Source: a bacterium (GTDB lineage Bacteria; Armatimonadota; Chthonomonadetes; Chthonomonadales; Chthonomonadaceae). Taken from it: 49,174 nt of DNA. Positions 33,605-41,432 of this stretch are shown one piece after another. Numbering within the stretch: the stretch's first letter is position 1; every line of letters begins with the position of its first letter. The notes under the pieces are model-generated. The model had not been told where the DNA came from and did no database searches. It saw only the letters and a program-made list of their open reading frames with translations. The position numbers and the translations under genes were made by a program. The stretch is taken from contig JAJYCW010000015.1 of assembly GCA_021777995.1 (NCBI GenBank), positions 1-49,174 on the forward strand, in the 5' to 3' direction.

Positions 33605-34018
33605 CTGCTGCCCCCCTCCATGCGGCCCGGTGCAACATAAAAGCGCATAACCGGTCCCTTGCATCATGACCTTGCAAGTTATAATTCCGCTCCCTCAAAC
33701 GTTGCCTGCTCGGTGCAAATACTAGGTTATTCTTCCTGCGGAGGTTGGCGGATAGAAGCCCGTAATTGTCTGCGCAGTAGAGTTACCAGTTAGTGCCCGC
33801 TCACTTCGACTTCCGGTATATGAACCGGTATATTGACCGCTTGCAGTACGGCATAAGCCTTATGGTGTTCGAGAGTTCGTTCATATTGTCTCTCTGTTCC
33901 TTGATGGGGTTTGAAGCAAAGGCGCTTCAAACCCCATTTTCTTTGCGTAGTTATCGTCGTAGCAGTAATTGCGTTGTTACGGTACATCGCGATGACGATG
34001 CGGGTAAAATGTTAATAG
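33605..34018. other. Intergenic region with possible small RNA or leader upstream of nth
   Basis: The 414 bases between flagellin (leftward) and nth (rightward) hold no supported gene. A 79-residue frame at 33793-34032 runs through a terminator hairpin and overlaps the nth start, so I reject it. TATAAT at 33680-33685 on the rightward strand, with TTGCAT 15 bases before it, could start a transcript of about 240 bases ending at the hairpin 33904-33944. That would be a stand-alone RNA or an attenuated leader of nth. Confidence 0.3.
33904..33944 (+). terminator. Strong rightward intrinsic terminator with no gene in front of it
   Basis: ATGGGGTTTGAAGC at 33904-33917 and GCTTCAAACCCCAT at 33924-33937 form a perfect 14-base stem with a six-base loop, followed by TTTTCTTT. 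In the other direction no T-run follows, so it works rightward. No rightward gene ends upstream of it, and nth starts 75 bases further on. It therefore marks the end of an unannotated RNA or acts as an attenuator in the nth leader. Confidence 0.85.
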
Positions 34019-34732
34019 ATGAAAATGAGTAGTCAACCCACCAACTCCCTTCAAAATATCCACAGCGTCTATGAGCATTCCCGGTTTCTCACTGAAGTGC
34101 TGGAACATACCTATGGACCGCCAACCTTAAAACAGGGCAGATTAGAACCTCTAGACGAATTGATCGCGTGTATCCTGTCTCAGCATACATCTGACCTCAA
34201 CTCAATGCAGGCGTTCGACGCACTCAAGCAACATTTCAGCACCTGGCAGGAAGTCGCAGAAGCACCTGCGGAAGAGATTGCTGCAGTGATTCGCAGGGGT
34301 GGCTTGGCGAATAGTAAGTCCGTGCGGATTAAGGAAGTGCTCCGGGTCATTCATGAGCAGCGCGGTGACTATTCACTGGATTTTCTGCGTAACTGGAGTG
34401 ACAATGACGCGTGGTCCTGGCTCGAGTCCCTACCCGGTGTTGGACCTAAAACGGCCGCGATAGTGCTCTGCTTCGCCCTATTTCGACCAGTTGTCCCGGT
34501 TGATACCCATGTTTTTCGCGTTGCGTGGAGGCTTGGCCTCATTGAAAAACGACTAGGCGAAGGGAAAGCCCACCAGGCCCTGTTGCAGATGGTTGAGCCA
34601 GATCTTTCCTTCCGTTTCCACTCTGCACTTATCAGCCACGGTCGTGGAGCCTGTAAGGCACCTAAACCGCGTTGTGCAGAATGCCCAATCACTGCAGTAT
34701 GTGCCTTCTTTGCGAATTCGCAATCATCTTAG
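34019..34732 (+). CDS. nth: Endonuclease III-family DNA glycosylase
   Basis: 237 aa. The helix-hairpin-helix LPGVGPKTAAIVL carries catalytic Lys144, and VPVDTHVFRVAWRLGL carries catalytic Asp162, as in bifunctional glycosylase/AP lyases. Four cysteines at 212, 219, 222 and 228 in the CX6CX2CX5C pattern form the 4Fe-4S cluster loop. It removes oxidised pyrimidines and nicks the abasic site in base excision repair. The N-terminus is about 20 residues longer than in E. coli Nth. ATG codons at 34019 and 34025 are both possible and neither has a good ribosome binding site. A UV-endonuclease-like paralogue function is possible, so the symbol is by family. Confidence 0.9.
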   Translation: MKMSSQPTNSLQNIHSVYEHSRFLTEVLEHTYGPPTLKQGRLEPLDELIACILSQHTSDLNSMQAFDALKQHFSTWQEVAEAPAEEIAAVIRRGGLANSKSVRIKEVLRVIHEQRGDYSLDFLRNWSDNDAWSWLESLPGVGPKTAAIVLCFALFRPVVPVDTHVFRVAWRLGLIEKRLGEGKAHQALLQMVEPDLSFRFHSALISHGRGACKAPKPRCAECPITAVCAFFANSQSS

Positions 34733-34768
34733 CTGGCATTAATGAGTGTTCGCATTCAATGGTGCTCC

Positions 34769-34804
34769 TACCTGCGTAACCTTTAAGCAGGTATATTCTT
34801 ATTC
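34769..34804 (+). terminator. Possible terminator after nth
   Basis: TACCTGC at 34769-34775 pairs with GCAGGTA at 34787-34793 around an 11-base loop. TATTCTTATTC follows in place of a clean T-run. It starts 37 bases after the nth stop and before the kinase gene. The loop is large and the tail is mixed, so it is a weak candidate. Confidence 0.4.
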
Positions 34805-34866
34805 AAGCAAGAACTAATGAGCGGATAAACCTGCTGGATTCGCCAACAATTGGAGTGCCGGAGTAC

Positions 34867-36615
34867 ATGAATTCTCACCGACTAGAGGACAACACTGTTC
34901 TTAACGGGCGTTACCGCATTTTACGCTCGTTGGGCCGTGGCGGCATGGGCACCGTTTATCTTGCTGAACACGAGCAGCTTCGAACGCTTCTTGCCATTAA
35001 AGAGCTCGAGCGGTCCACTGGTGAGGAGGCGCAGGACGAGCTAAAAGGCTATGTACAAGAAGCGACCCTGCTAGTAAAACTAAAACATCCCAATCTCCCT
35101 CTGGTTACTGACGCTTTCATCGAAAATGGCAGGTTCTATCTGGTCATGGATTACATTGAGGGCGTTACCCTGGAGTCTCTGATACGCCAGTCGGGAACTT
35201 CCGGTCTCGACTGTTCACGTGTAGTCGATTGGTCGCTGCAGATTGCCGAGGTGCTATCGTATCTTCATCAGCAGGTACCTCCCGTCATTTTTCGCGATGT
35301 AAAGCCCGCTAACATCATGCTGCAGCCTGATGGAATGGTGAAGTTAATCGATTTTGGAATAGCCCGAAGGTTTAATGAGGGAGCAGGCAAGGATACTACA
35401 CTGCTGGGGAGTGTTGGCTATTCTCCTCCCGAACAGTTTGGCCGGCAGCAAACAGACATGCGGTCAGACATTTACGCGTTTGGTGCAACGTTGCATCACC
35501 TGGTTACAGGTGTAGATCCGTCCCAGCACCCGTTCAAGTTTAAGCCTGCGGCACAGTTAAATCCAGATGTTCCACCTCAGCTATCTGAGCTTATTGCCCG
35601 CTGTGTACAAATCGACCCGGATTCGCGACCGGATACTATGGAAGAGGTGTTTCAAGAACTGCGCAATGTTCGAGACCGCCTTACGCGCACACTTGGCGCA
35701 CAACTTCTGCCAGAATCTGCAACGGGGCGTAACAATCCCCCTAAAATCACCAGCGCTAACCTGGCAAAACCGAGACAGGAACCCTCCAAATCAATCTCGG
35801 TTGTACTTGGTACCATGATTGCGTTACTCATGTTGGCTGGTGTGGCCTATTTTGTTTGGCAGGTGGAGCAGAGGAAGCCCGCATCTAAGCCGCACACGAA
35901 GTCTTCGGCGCCACAATCGCTTGCACCTTCACCAAGCCAGCCTCAGGCCATGACCCAGGCGGCGCCGACAATGCCTGGTACCACGACACCGCCGTCGACC
36001 GATGCGTCAACCATCCGAACTTATCCCATTGCGGTTCAGGCAGGCAATGGCGCGGTCCTGCTACAGGTGGGTATTGAAGCCAACATTCTTGGTCATGCGT
36101 CATCTACGGCAACGCTTGCAGTCTTCTTCTACTATCCGGACGGTTCACCCGTACTGGCAGCAGACCCACATAGTGCATTCGCAAATCCTGATGGGCAGTT
36201 AAGCCTGGCCATTCAACATCCGGTCACCACGGACAACCAGGAATTCAATGACACTCTCCGCATTCCACTCTCCCAGTTTCCGCAAGCGCTCTTTGCTCCG
36301 GGAGCTCAAAAGGAGATGTTGCAGATGCGCGGATTGTTGCTGGTTGATGGCGAAAGGTTTCACACCGCCTTCGTACCCATAGATGTGCAAAGTCTTGCTC
36401 AACAGGAGGGCTATATCCCTTTACCCTCGTCGCCCACGGCAGGCAACGCGCCTAACAACTCCGCCTCCCCTCAACCATCAACTGCCCCCTCTTCGCAGGG
36501 AGGAACCGGGTATAATGGCGTGTCCGGCCAAAACACCGCACCTCAAACGGGGCCGCCAGCATCCGGAACGACGCCACCAGGAGCCGCGGGACCTAATTCT
36601 GGTAACCTGCCGTAA
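34867..36615 (+). CDS. Membrane-anchored Ser/Thr protein kinase (PknB/Hanks type)
   Basis: 582 aa from the ATG at 34867; a GTG at 34855 with TTGGAG overlapping it would add four residues. The Hanks kinase motifs are intact: LGRGGMGTVYLAEH (Gly loop), LAIKELE (Lys), VIFRDVKPANIML (catalytic loop with FRD for HRD), LIDFGIARRF (DFG) and SVGYSPPEQFG. A single membrane helix, VVLGTMIALLMLAGVAYFVWQV, lies near residue 325. A Pro/Ser/Thr-rich linker, an unrecognised ~150-residue extracytoplasmic beta-rich domain and a Pro/Gly-rich tail follow. It lacks PASTA repeats. It probably senses an external signal and phosphorylates cytoplasmic proteins. It is unrelated in layout to the triad kinase at 17025-19481. 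Confidence 0.92.
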   Translation: MNSHRLEDNTVLNGRYRILRSLGRGGMGTVYLAEHEQLRTLLAIKELERSTGEEAQDELKGYVQEATLLVKLKHPNLPLVTDAFIENGRFYLVMDYIEGVTLESLIRQSGTSGLDCSRVVDWSLQIAEVLSYLHQQVPPVIFRDVKPANIMLQPDGMVKLIDFGIARRFNEGAGKDTTLLGSVGYSPPEQFGRQQTDMRSDIYAFGATLHHLVTGVDPSQHPFKFKPAAQLNPDVPPQLSELIARCVQIDPDSRPDTMEEVFQELRNVRDRLTRTLGAQLLPESATGRNNPPKITSANLAKPRQEPSKSISVVLGTMIALLMLAGVAYFVWQVEQRKPASKPHTKSSAPQSLAPSPSQPQAMTQAAPTMPGTTTPPSTDASTIRTYPIAVQAGNGAVLLQVGIEANILGHASSTATLAVFFYYPDGSPVLAADPHSAFANPDGQLSLAIQHPVTTDNQEFNDTLRIPLSQFPQALFAPGAQKEMLQMRGLLLVDGERFHTAFVPIDVQSLAQQEGYIPLPSSPTAGNAPNNSASPQPSTAPSSQGGTGYNGVSGQNTAPQTGPPASGTTPPGAAGPNSGNLP

Positions 36616-36714
36616 AGGTTACAGTCTGATTGTCGAATGTTCCCACTTTTGTCGCGTTTGTAGTTCGGTCTACTACTGAAGCCGGGAAACATTTTACCAG
36701 GGGATTTCTTTTTC

Positions 36715-38511
36715 ATGCCGTCTAGAACGCTTTACAATATGTTTTTGGAGACAGTAAGCGCCCACGGTGACAGCCCTGCGGTTGGCACACGCAAAACGAG
36801 AACATCGCCAGTTGAAACCCTGTCGTACAATCAGCTGGCGGCACTTGTGTTGAACATGCAGCGCGGGCTCCTGTCCCTGGGGCTTAAACGCGGGGACCGC
36901 TTTGCCCTGATGTTTCATGACAACCGGATGGAATGGGCAGTGGCCGATCTTGCGGCACAGGCGCTTGGAATCATTACTGTACCCATCTACGGTACTCTAC
37001 CAGCCTCTCAGGTTCAGTTTTATCTTCAGGACTCGGGTGCATCTGCCATCTTTGTCTCAGATTCGAAGCAGCGTACCAAGGTTGAGGAGGTACGTCACAA
37101 TTTAGCTGATCTCAAGGCGATCATCAGCCTGGAACCTGCAGACAACAGCGGGGGGTGGACCAACTATACCGACTTGCTAGGGCAGCCCGGCCCAACCGAT
37201 GAGGAACTACGGACTCTTTCAGAAGCTGTGTTGCCGGACGACGTTGCAACTCTTATTTACACTTCGGGCACAACCGGCGATCCGAAAGGCGCGATGCTAA
37301 CGCACGCGAATATGCTGCAGACGTGTGATGGTGTCATCACCGATCACATAGCAGATCTTGGCCCCGGTTATGTTATGCTCTCATTCTTACCACTTAGCCA
37401 CATCACAGAAAGGTCCGGAGGGCAGTATATGCCCATTAGAATGGGGGCCTGTATCGTCTATTCACTTGGCCTTATAGCGCTTACGGATGAGATACAAAAG
37501 TCGGTGCGCCCAACTGTACTACTATGCGTACCGCGATTGTGGGAATCGATGCATGAAAGATTTCAGGATGCGGTACAGAAATTTGAACCCCGCCGTCGGC
37601 GCCTGGTTGAATGGGCTATCAAAATCGGCGAAGAGGTTGCCGCGTTGCGTTCACATGGTAAACCCATTGGCCCACTGCTCATCGCACAACACCGGGTTGC
37701 AGAGAAGCTGGTGTTGTGTAAAGTACGGGAGCAAGTGACAGGTGGTCGCCTGCGCTACTGTGTCTCTGGCGGCGCACCGCTTAAGCCTGCGACTGCGCGG
37801 TTTTTCCTTGGAATTGGCATTCAGATTCTGGAGGGCTATGGTATGTCCGAGTGCAACATCATCGCCATAAACCGGCCAAATCGGCAGCGTATCGGCACCG
37901 TCGGAAACTTAATGCCTGGTACGGAGATTAAATTCGCGCAAGACGGTGAGATCCTCGTGCGTGGTCAGGGGCGAACCCCAGGCTATTTTAACCAGCCAGA
38001 GGCTACGGCTCACACCATCGATGAAGAGGGATGGTTTCATACTGGGGACATTGGATCGATGTCGCCAGATGGGTACCTAACTATTACCGACCGTAAAAAG
38101 GATCTTCTTGTGCTTAGCAACGGTAAGAAGGTCGCTCCACAGCTTATTGAGGCACAGCTAAAAAGCAGCCCGTACATATCGGAGGCAGTCTTGTTTGGCG
38201 ATAATCAGCCCACAGTTGTCGCACTTCTCGTTCCGTCGTTTGAAAAGCTGCAAGAGTGGGCCCAGGCAAATTCCTTTAGTACAGACTCCCTATCAGAACT
38301 ATTGCGCATACCCGAGGTAACGAAACTGTTCAAGAAAGAGATTGAAAACTGCTCGCAGAACCTTGCAGACTTTGAACGCGTTCGCGACTTCCGTCTCGTC
38401 CCAAAGCAATTCGGTATTGAGAGTGGTGAGCTTACCCCTACATTGAAGGTAAAGCGTAAGTTCGTAGCGAATAAGTACAGTGATTTGATTGCATCGATGA
38501 TGCGCAGCTGA
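36715..38511 (+). CDS. Long-chain acyl-CoA synthetase (AMP-forming)
   Basis: 598 aa. AGGGGA stands upstream of the ATG. The adenylate-forming enzyme motifs occur in order: TLIYTSGTTGDPKGAMLTH (P-loop A3), LSFLPLSHITERSG, GYGMSECNIIAINRP, GWFHTGDIGSMSPDGYLT and TDRKKDLLVLSNGKKVAP. The LSNGKKVAPQLIE linker and the long C-terminal domain place it in the FadD15/LC-FACS branch. It activates long-chain fatty acids with ATP and CoA for degradation or lipid synthesis at the membrane. The kinase gene ends 99 bases upstream. A small DUF6941-like gene follows after 60 bases, probably on the same transcript. Confidence 0.93.
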   Translation: MPSRTLYNMFLETVSAHGDSPAVGTRKTRTSPVETLSYNQLAALVLNMQRGLLSLGLKRGDRFALMFHDNRMEWAVADLAAQALGIITVPIYGTLPASQVQFYLQDSGASAIFVSDSKQRTKVEEVRHNLADLKAIISLEPADNSGGWTNYTDLLGQPGPTDEELRTLSEAVLPDDVATLIYTSGTTGDPKGAMLTHANMLQTCDGVITDHIADLGPGYVMLSFLPLSHITERSGGQYMPIRMGACIVYSLGLIALTDEIQKSVRPTVLLCVPRLWESMHERFQDAVQKFEPRRRRLVEWAIKIGEEVAALRSHGKPIGPLLIAQHRVAEKLVLCKVREQVTGGRLRYCVSGGAPLKPATARFFLGIGIQILEGYGMSECNIIAINRPNRQRIGTVGNLMPGTEIKFAQDGEILVRGQGRTPGYFNQPEATAHTIDEEGWFHTGDIGSMSPDGYLTITDRKKDLLVLSNGKKVAPQLIEAQLKSSPYISEAVLFGDNQPTVVALLVPSFEKLQEWAQANSFSTDSLSELLRIPEVTKLFKKEIENCSQNLADFERVRDFRLVPKQFGIESGELTPTLKVKRKFVANKYSDLIASMMRS

Positions 38512-38571
38512 GTATAAGCGCCTCGGCAGAGCCACCCATCGGCACCTAGCGACACCCTAAGGAGAATCCTT

Positions 38572-39030
38572 TTGAACGACGAATCCGGTTCAGTGCATGT
38601 AAGTTATTTTGTATTGTGTGATCAGGTTATTACGGAAGCCAATACAAACAAGCAGTCGCTCATCGGTATTTATTCTGCCATTACCGCGCCCCAAATTCCC
38701 TTTGGTGTCAACGTCGCTGTTGCTATCGGCTTGCGTGTCTCAACACCAGATCCCCGGGTAATCACCTTGCAGGTACTTGATCCCACCGGAAACCCTATTT
38801 TTAGCCCTGCGGAGCTTCCGTTTGATTGGAATGCTGTGAAATCCGGGTTGATGAACGGCGAATTTGCCACACTTCAAATCCATTTAAATTTGCAAATGAT
38901 GCCAATAGCCTCCGCTGGAATATACACTGCGCAACTGATGCTGGATGGGCGTATACTAGCCCAGTACCTTCTGTCTGTCGTAAAGCACCAGGCCCTGCCG
39001 GCCCGGTCACCCAACTTGCACATCAACTAA
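38572..39030 (+). CDS. DUF6941-like small protein of unknown function
   Basis: 152 aa. It starts with a TTG at 38572, supported by an excellent TAAGGAG seven bases upstream and by the absence of a better in-frame ATG. The sequence YFVLCDQVITEANTNKQSLIGIYSAI resembles proteins annotated DUF6941, predicted all-beta cytoplasmic domains with no known function; this recognition is from memory. There is no signal peptide or membrane helix. Predominantly beta segments alternate with PNxPxF-like turns. It follows the acyl-CoA synthetase and converges with the GlcE-like gene, whose stop codon overlaps this one by four bases. Confidence 0.65.
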   Translation: MNDESGSVHVSYFVLCDQVITEANTNKQSLIGIYSAITAPQIPFGVNVAVAIGLRVSTPDPRVITLQVLDPTGNPIFSPAELPFDWNAVKSGLMNGEFATLQIHLNLQMMPIASAGIYTAQLMLDGRILAQYLLSVVKHQALPARSPNLHIN

Positions 39031-40301
39031 ATGCCGTCAACAAACCTGCCAGGGTTGAAGCAGTTGCCAGGATCCAGGCGCTGCTTCAAGGCATGGTGTA
39101 GGCGCGCTGCTGGCAACCGTCGCCCCCATCTACTTACTGTACCCTCGCTTAGTACCTCTGGCCCTACGTAAGCAAATCTTACGTTACCCTCGTCGGGTAC
39201 TGCATCTTGAAGGTGCCATGGCCAATATTCTGCACCTTCAGGAACGGCGATAAAAAGCTCCCCGGTTCCCGGGATTGCGGTGATACGTGAACTGCTGCAG
39301 ACTGACGCGATGCGCGACGCGGCCGCGGGCACGTCTGAAGGAAGGATTGAACAGTGTGCAAACCAGAGAAGATCGTCCTTCTTGAAGGGGCTCATCCACT
39401 CCAATAGAAGAGACGCTTCGTCGTCGCTCGCCCTTCTGGCTGCCTGAAAGCCTAGAGGTAATAGAATGTCATCGATTGTGTTGCGTTGCCATTCAATGCG
39501 CTGGCCCACTCCCTGCAAATAGACTGCCAACACGGGTCCACCGCTCTTCAGGTCGTTTGCAGCACACATGCCTGCAGTGAAAAGACGGCCCTGATGAAGG
39601 CGAAACCCAGCATCCAGGGCAATTTGGAAGTTTGGAGCGTCCCAAAGCAGAGTTACGTCCTCGTCCGTCTTAACAGTAGTCTTCAGGTTGACAGCGGTAA
39701 CGATTCCAAGTGTGCCGTAGGATCCTGTGAACAGCTTACAGAGGTCATACCCCGCAACGTTCTTGACTACCTTCCCGCCACCTTTAATTGTAGTACCACC
39801 GCTCATAACGGCGCTCAGGCCAATGAGAAGGTCGCGCGGAGCACCATAGGCTGCACGCAACACTCCGGCGCGGTTGGTCGATACGATTCCTCCCAGCGTC
39901 GACATGCCATCAAACGGCAGTCTCAGCGGTATCCGCTGCCTGTGAGGTGCGAGGACAGTTTGCAGTTGTTTAAGTGTCACCCCCGACTGGCATACAACAA
40001 CCATCTCATCTGGTTCGTATTCAAGCACACGATTCATGCCTGTCGTCTTTACGAGCAGGTATGGCTTCGCGGGGGGCGCACCCATAGAAAGGTCGGTTCC
40101 ACCGCCAGTTGGTACCAAGGCGAAACCATACGTATCACAACCTAGCGCGAGTTTTGCGACGTCATCCGCGGAGGTCGGTTCCACAACAGCAAGTGGCTCG
40201 TGCCAGTCCCACGGCAAAACTACCGCTCCCTGCGGTTCAAGCCCACAGTTGCGAATAAAATCGTCAATTTGTACATCTAGTCCGGTGGGAGCCACAACCA
40301 C
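39027..40301 (-). CDS. FAD-binding oxidase subunit, GlcE-like
   Basis: 424 aa. The first codon is a GTG at 40301; a second in-frame GTG at 40295 fits GAGG better. VPTGGGTDLSMGAP binds the FAD pyrophosphate. LGGIVSTNRAG and GGKVVKNVAGYDLCKLFTGSYGTLGIV are highly typical of the GlcE subunit of glycolate oxidase (PCMH-type FAD domain). The C-terminal DPGNCFNPGRF closes the family. GlcE normally works with GlcD and the Fe-S subunit GlcF to oxidise glycolate or D-lactate into the electron transport chain, yet neither partner gene is in this window. It lies 88 bases after the DAHP synthase gene on the same strand, with a hairpin between. Confidence 0.85.
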   Translation of the reverse strand: MVVAPTGLDVQIDDFIRNCGLEPQGAVVLPWDWHEPLAVVEPTSADDVAKLALGCDTYGFALVPTGGGTDLSMGAPPAKPYLLVKTTGMNRVLEYEPDEMVVVCQSGVTLKQLQTVLAPHRQRIPLRLPFDGMSTLGGIVSTNRAGVLRAAYGAPRDLLIGLSAVMSGGTTIKGGGKVVKNVAGYDLCKLFTGSYGTLGIVTAVNLKTTVKTDEDVTLLWDAPNFQIALDAGFRLHQGRLFTAGMCAANDLKSGGPVLAVYLQGVGQRIEWQRNTIDDILLPLGFQAARRASDDEASLLLEWMSPFKKDDLLWFAHCSILPSDVPAAASRIASVCSSSRITAIPGTGELFIAVPEGAEYWPWHLQDAVPDEGNVRFAYVGPEVLSEGTVSRWGRRLPAARLHHALKQRLDPGNCFNPGRFVDGI

Positions 40302-40347
40302 CTCAATCTATTCACAGACGTGTTACAGTACGTCGGGTTGCATAACT

Positions 40348-40379
40348 CTGCAGCCAGGTGTTAGCATCCCTGGCTGCAG
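40348..40379. terminator. Hairpin between DAHP synthase and GlcE-like genes, no U-tract
   Basis: CTGCAGCCAGG at 40348-40358 pairs perfectly over 11 bases with CCTGGCTGCAG at 40369-40379 around a ten-base loop. Read leftward it stands ten bases after the DAHP synthase stop. AGTTATG follows instead of a T-run. It may reduce read-through into the GlcE-like gene or mark an RNA processing point. Confidence 0.5.
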
Positions 40380-40389
40380 AAAACCGTGC

Positions 40390-41412
40390 CTAGAGCGAGC
40401 GTCCGCAAACCTCAACTAGCGGCTTTAAGCGCTCTATCATGGGGCCAAAGTAATCAGTGGTGAGTGACTGCGCCCCATCCTTAAGCGCCTGATCAGGGTG
40501 CGGGTGAACCTCAATCAATAGACCGTCTGCGCCAGCGGCAACCCCTGCTCTTGTCATCGCCTCCACCAGGCTTCGCCGGCCGGTACCCTGGCTCGGGTCT
40601 AGAATAATCGGCAGATGCGACAGTTCCTTCACAGCCGGGATGGCAGAAATGTCCATTGTGTTTCGGGTGTACGTTTCAAACGTTCGTATTCCACGCTCAC
40701 ACAGCATGACGTTGGGGTTACCGCCCAACAGGACGTATTCTGCGGCCTGCAGCCATTCCTCTATTTTGGCCCACATCCCTCGTTTTACCATTACAGGCGT
40801 TTTAACCTGACCAACCTCGCGTAGAAGGTCATAGTTTTGCATGTTACGCGTACCAATTTGAAGGATGTCTGCGTATTTGCATACAAGTTCGACGTTTCGT
40901 GGATCCATGACTTCGGTTATGACCCGCATACCCAGGCCATCGGCGATGTCACGTAACATTTTAAGGGCGTCCTCACCGTGCCCCTGAAACGAATACGGCG
41001 ACGTTGAGGGCTTAAAGGCGCCACCACGCAGGATGCGTGCACCGGCGGCAAAACAAGCCTTCGCAGATTCCAGCGTCTGAGCGTAAGTTTCAACCGTGCA
41101 GGGTCCCGCCATTAGTGCGATCTGTTTACCACCTACCGGTATCCCCTTGACATCAATCACCGTACCCTCAGGATGAAATTCCCGGCTTGCAAACTTGTAC
41201 GGCCTCAGAATTCCAATTACCTGCTCTACGCATGAAAGGGCCTCCAGCGACTCCATGTAACGAGCCTTATCCGCCTCCGGCACTCCCACGGCACCTATGA
41301 CTGTGCGCTCGGCGCCATAAATCGGATGTACACCGTAGCCCCAATCGGTAATTCGCTTCTCTACATCCTTTATCTCTTCTGCGGTGGCGCCACGCGCCAT
41401 CACCACGATCAT
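40390..41412 (-). CDS. aroF: 3-deoxy-7-phosphoheptulonate synthase, type I-beta with regulatory N-domain
   Basis: 340 aa. GGAAGG stands before the ATG at 41412. Residues 1-~70 form the ferredoxin-like regulatory domain known from Thermotoga-type enzymes (MIVVMARGATAEEIKDVEKR). The catalytic barrel follows, with LMAGPCTVET (metal-binding Cys105), ILRGGAF, LQIGTRNMQNYDLLREVG, VMVKRGM and ILDPSQGTG. It condenses PEP and erythrose-4-phosphate, the entry step of aromatic amino-acid synthesis. In the near-universal KPRT motif the Arg is replaced by Ser (Lys134-Pro-Ser136-Thr, codon TCA). That Arg contacts the erythrose-4-phosphate phosphate in E. coli AroG. The gene lies 20 bases after the GH4 gene. 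It is the only aro gene here. Confidence 0.93.
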   Translation of the reverse strand: MIVVMARGATAEEIKDVEKRITDWGYGVHPIYGAERTVIGAVGVPEADKARYMESLEALSCVEQVIGILRPYKFASREFHPEGTVIDVKGIPVGGKQIALMAGPCTVETYAQTLESAKACFAAGARILRGGAFKPSTSPYSFQGHGEDALKMLRDIADGLGMRVITEVMDPRNVELVCKYADILQIGTRNMQNYDLLREVGQVKTPVMVKRGMWAKIEEWLQAAEYVLLGGNPNVMLCERGIRTFETYTRNTMDISAIPAVKELSHLPIILDPSQGTGRRSLVEAMTRAGVAAGADGLLIEVHPHPDQALKDGAQSLTTDYFGPMIERLKPLVEVCGRSL

Positions 41413-41432
41413 TGTGTTTTCCTTCCTGCAAG

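Noticed and set aside
33600..33620. Phase-variable G-tract before flagellin
   Set aside because: Only six G in a row and it forms part of the ribosome binding site; too short to propose slippage control.
33793..34032. 79-residue rightward frame before nth
   Set aside because: Runs through a perfect terminator hairpin, overlaps the nth start and has no recognisable sequence.
39486..40145. 219-residue rightward open frame
   Set aside because: Lies wholly antisense to the strongly supported GlcE-like gene and has no family resemblance or ribosome binding site.
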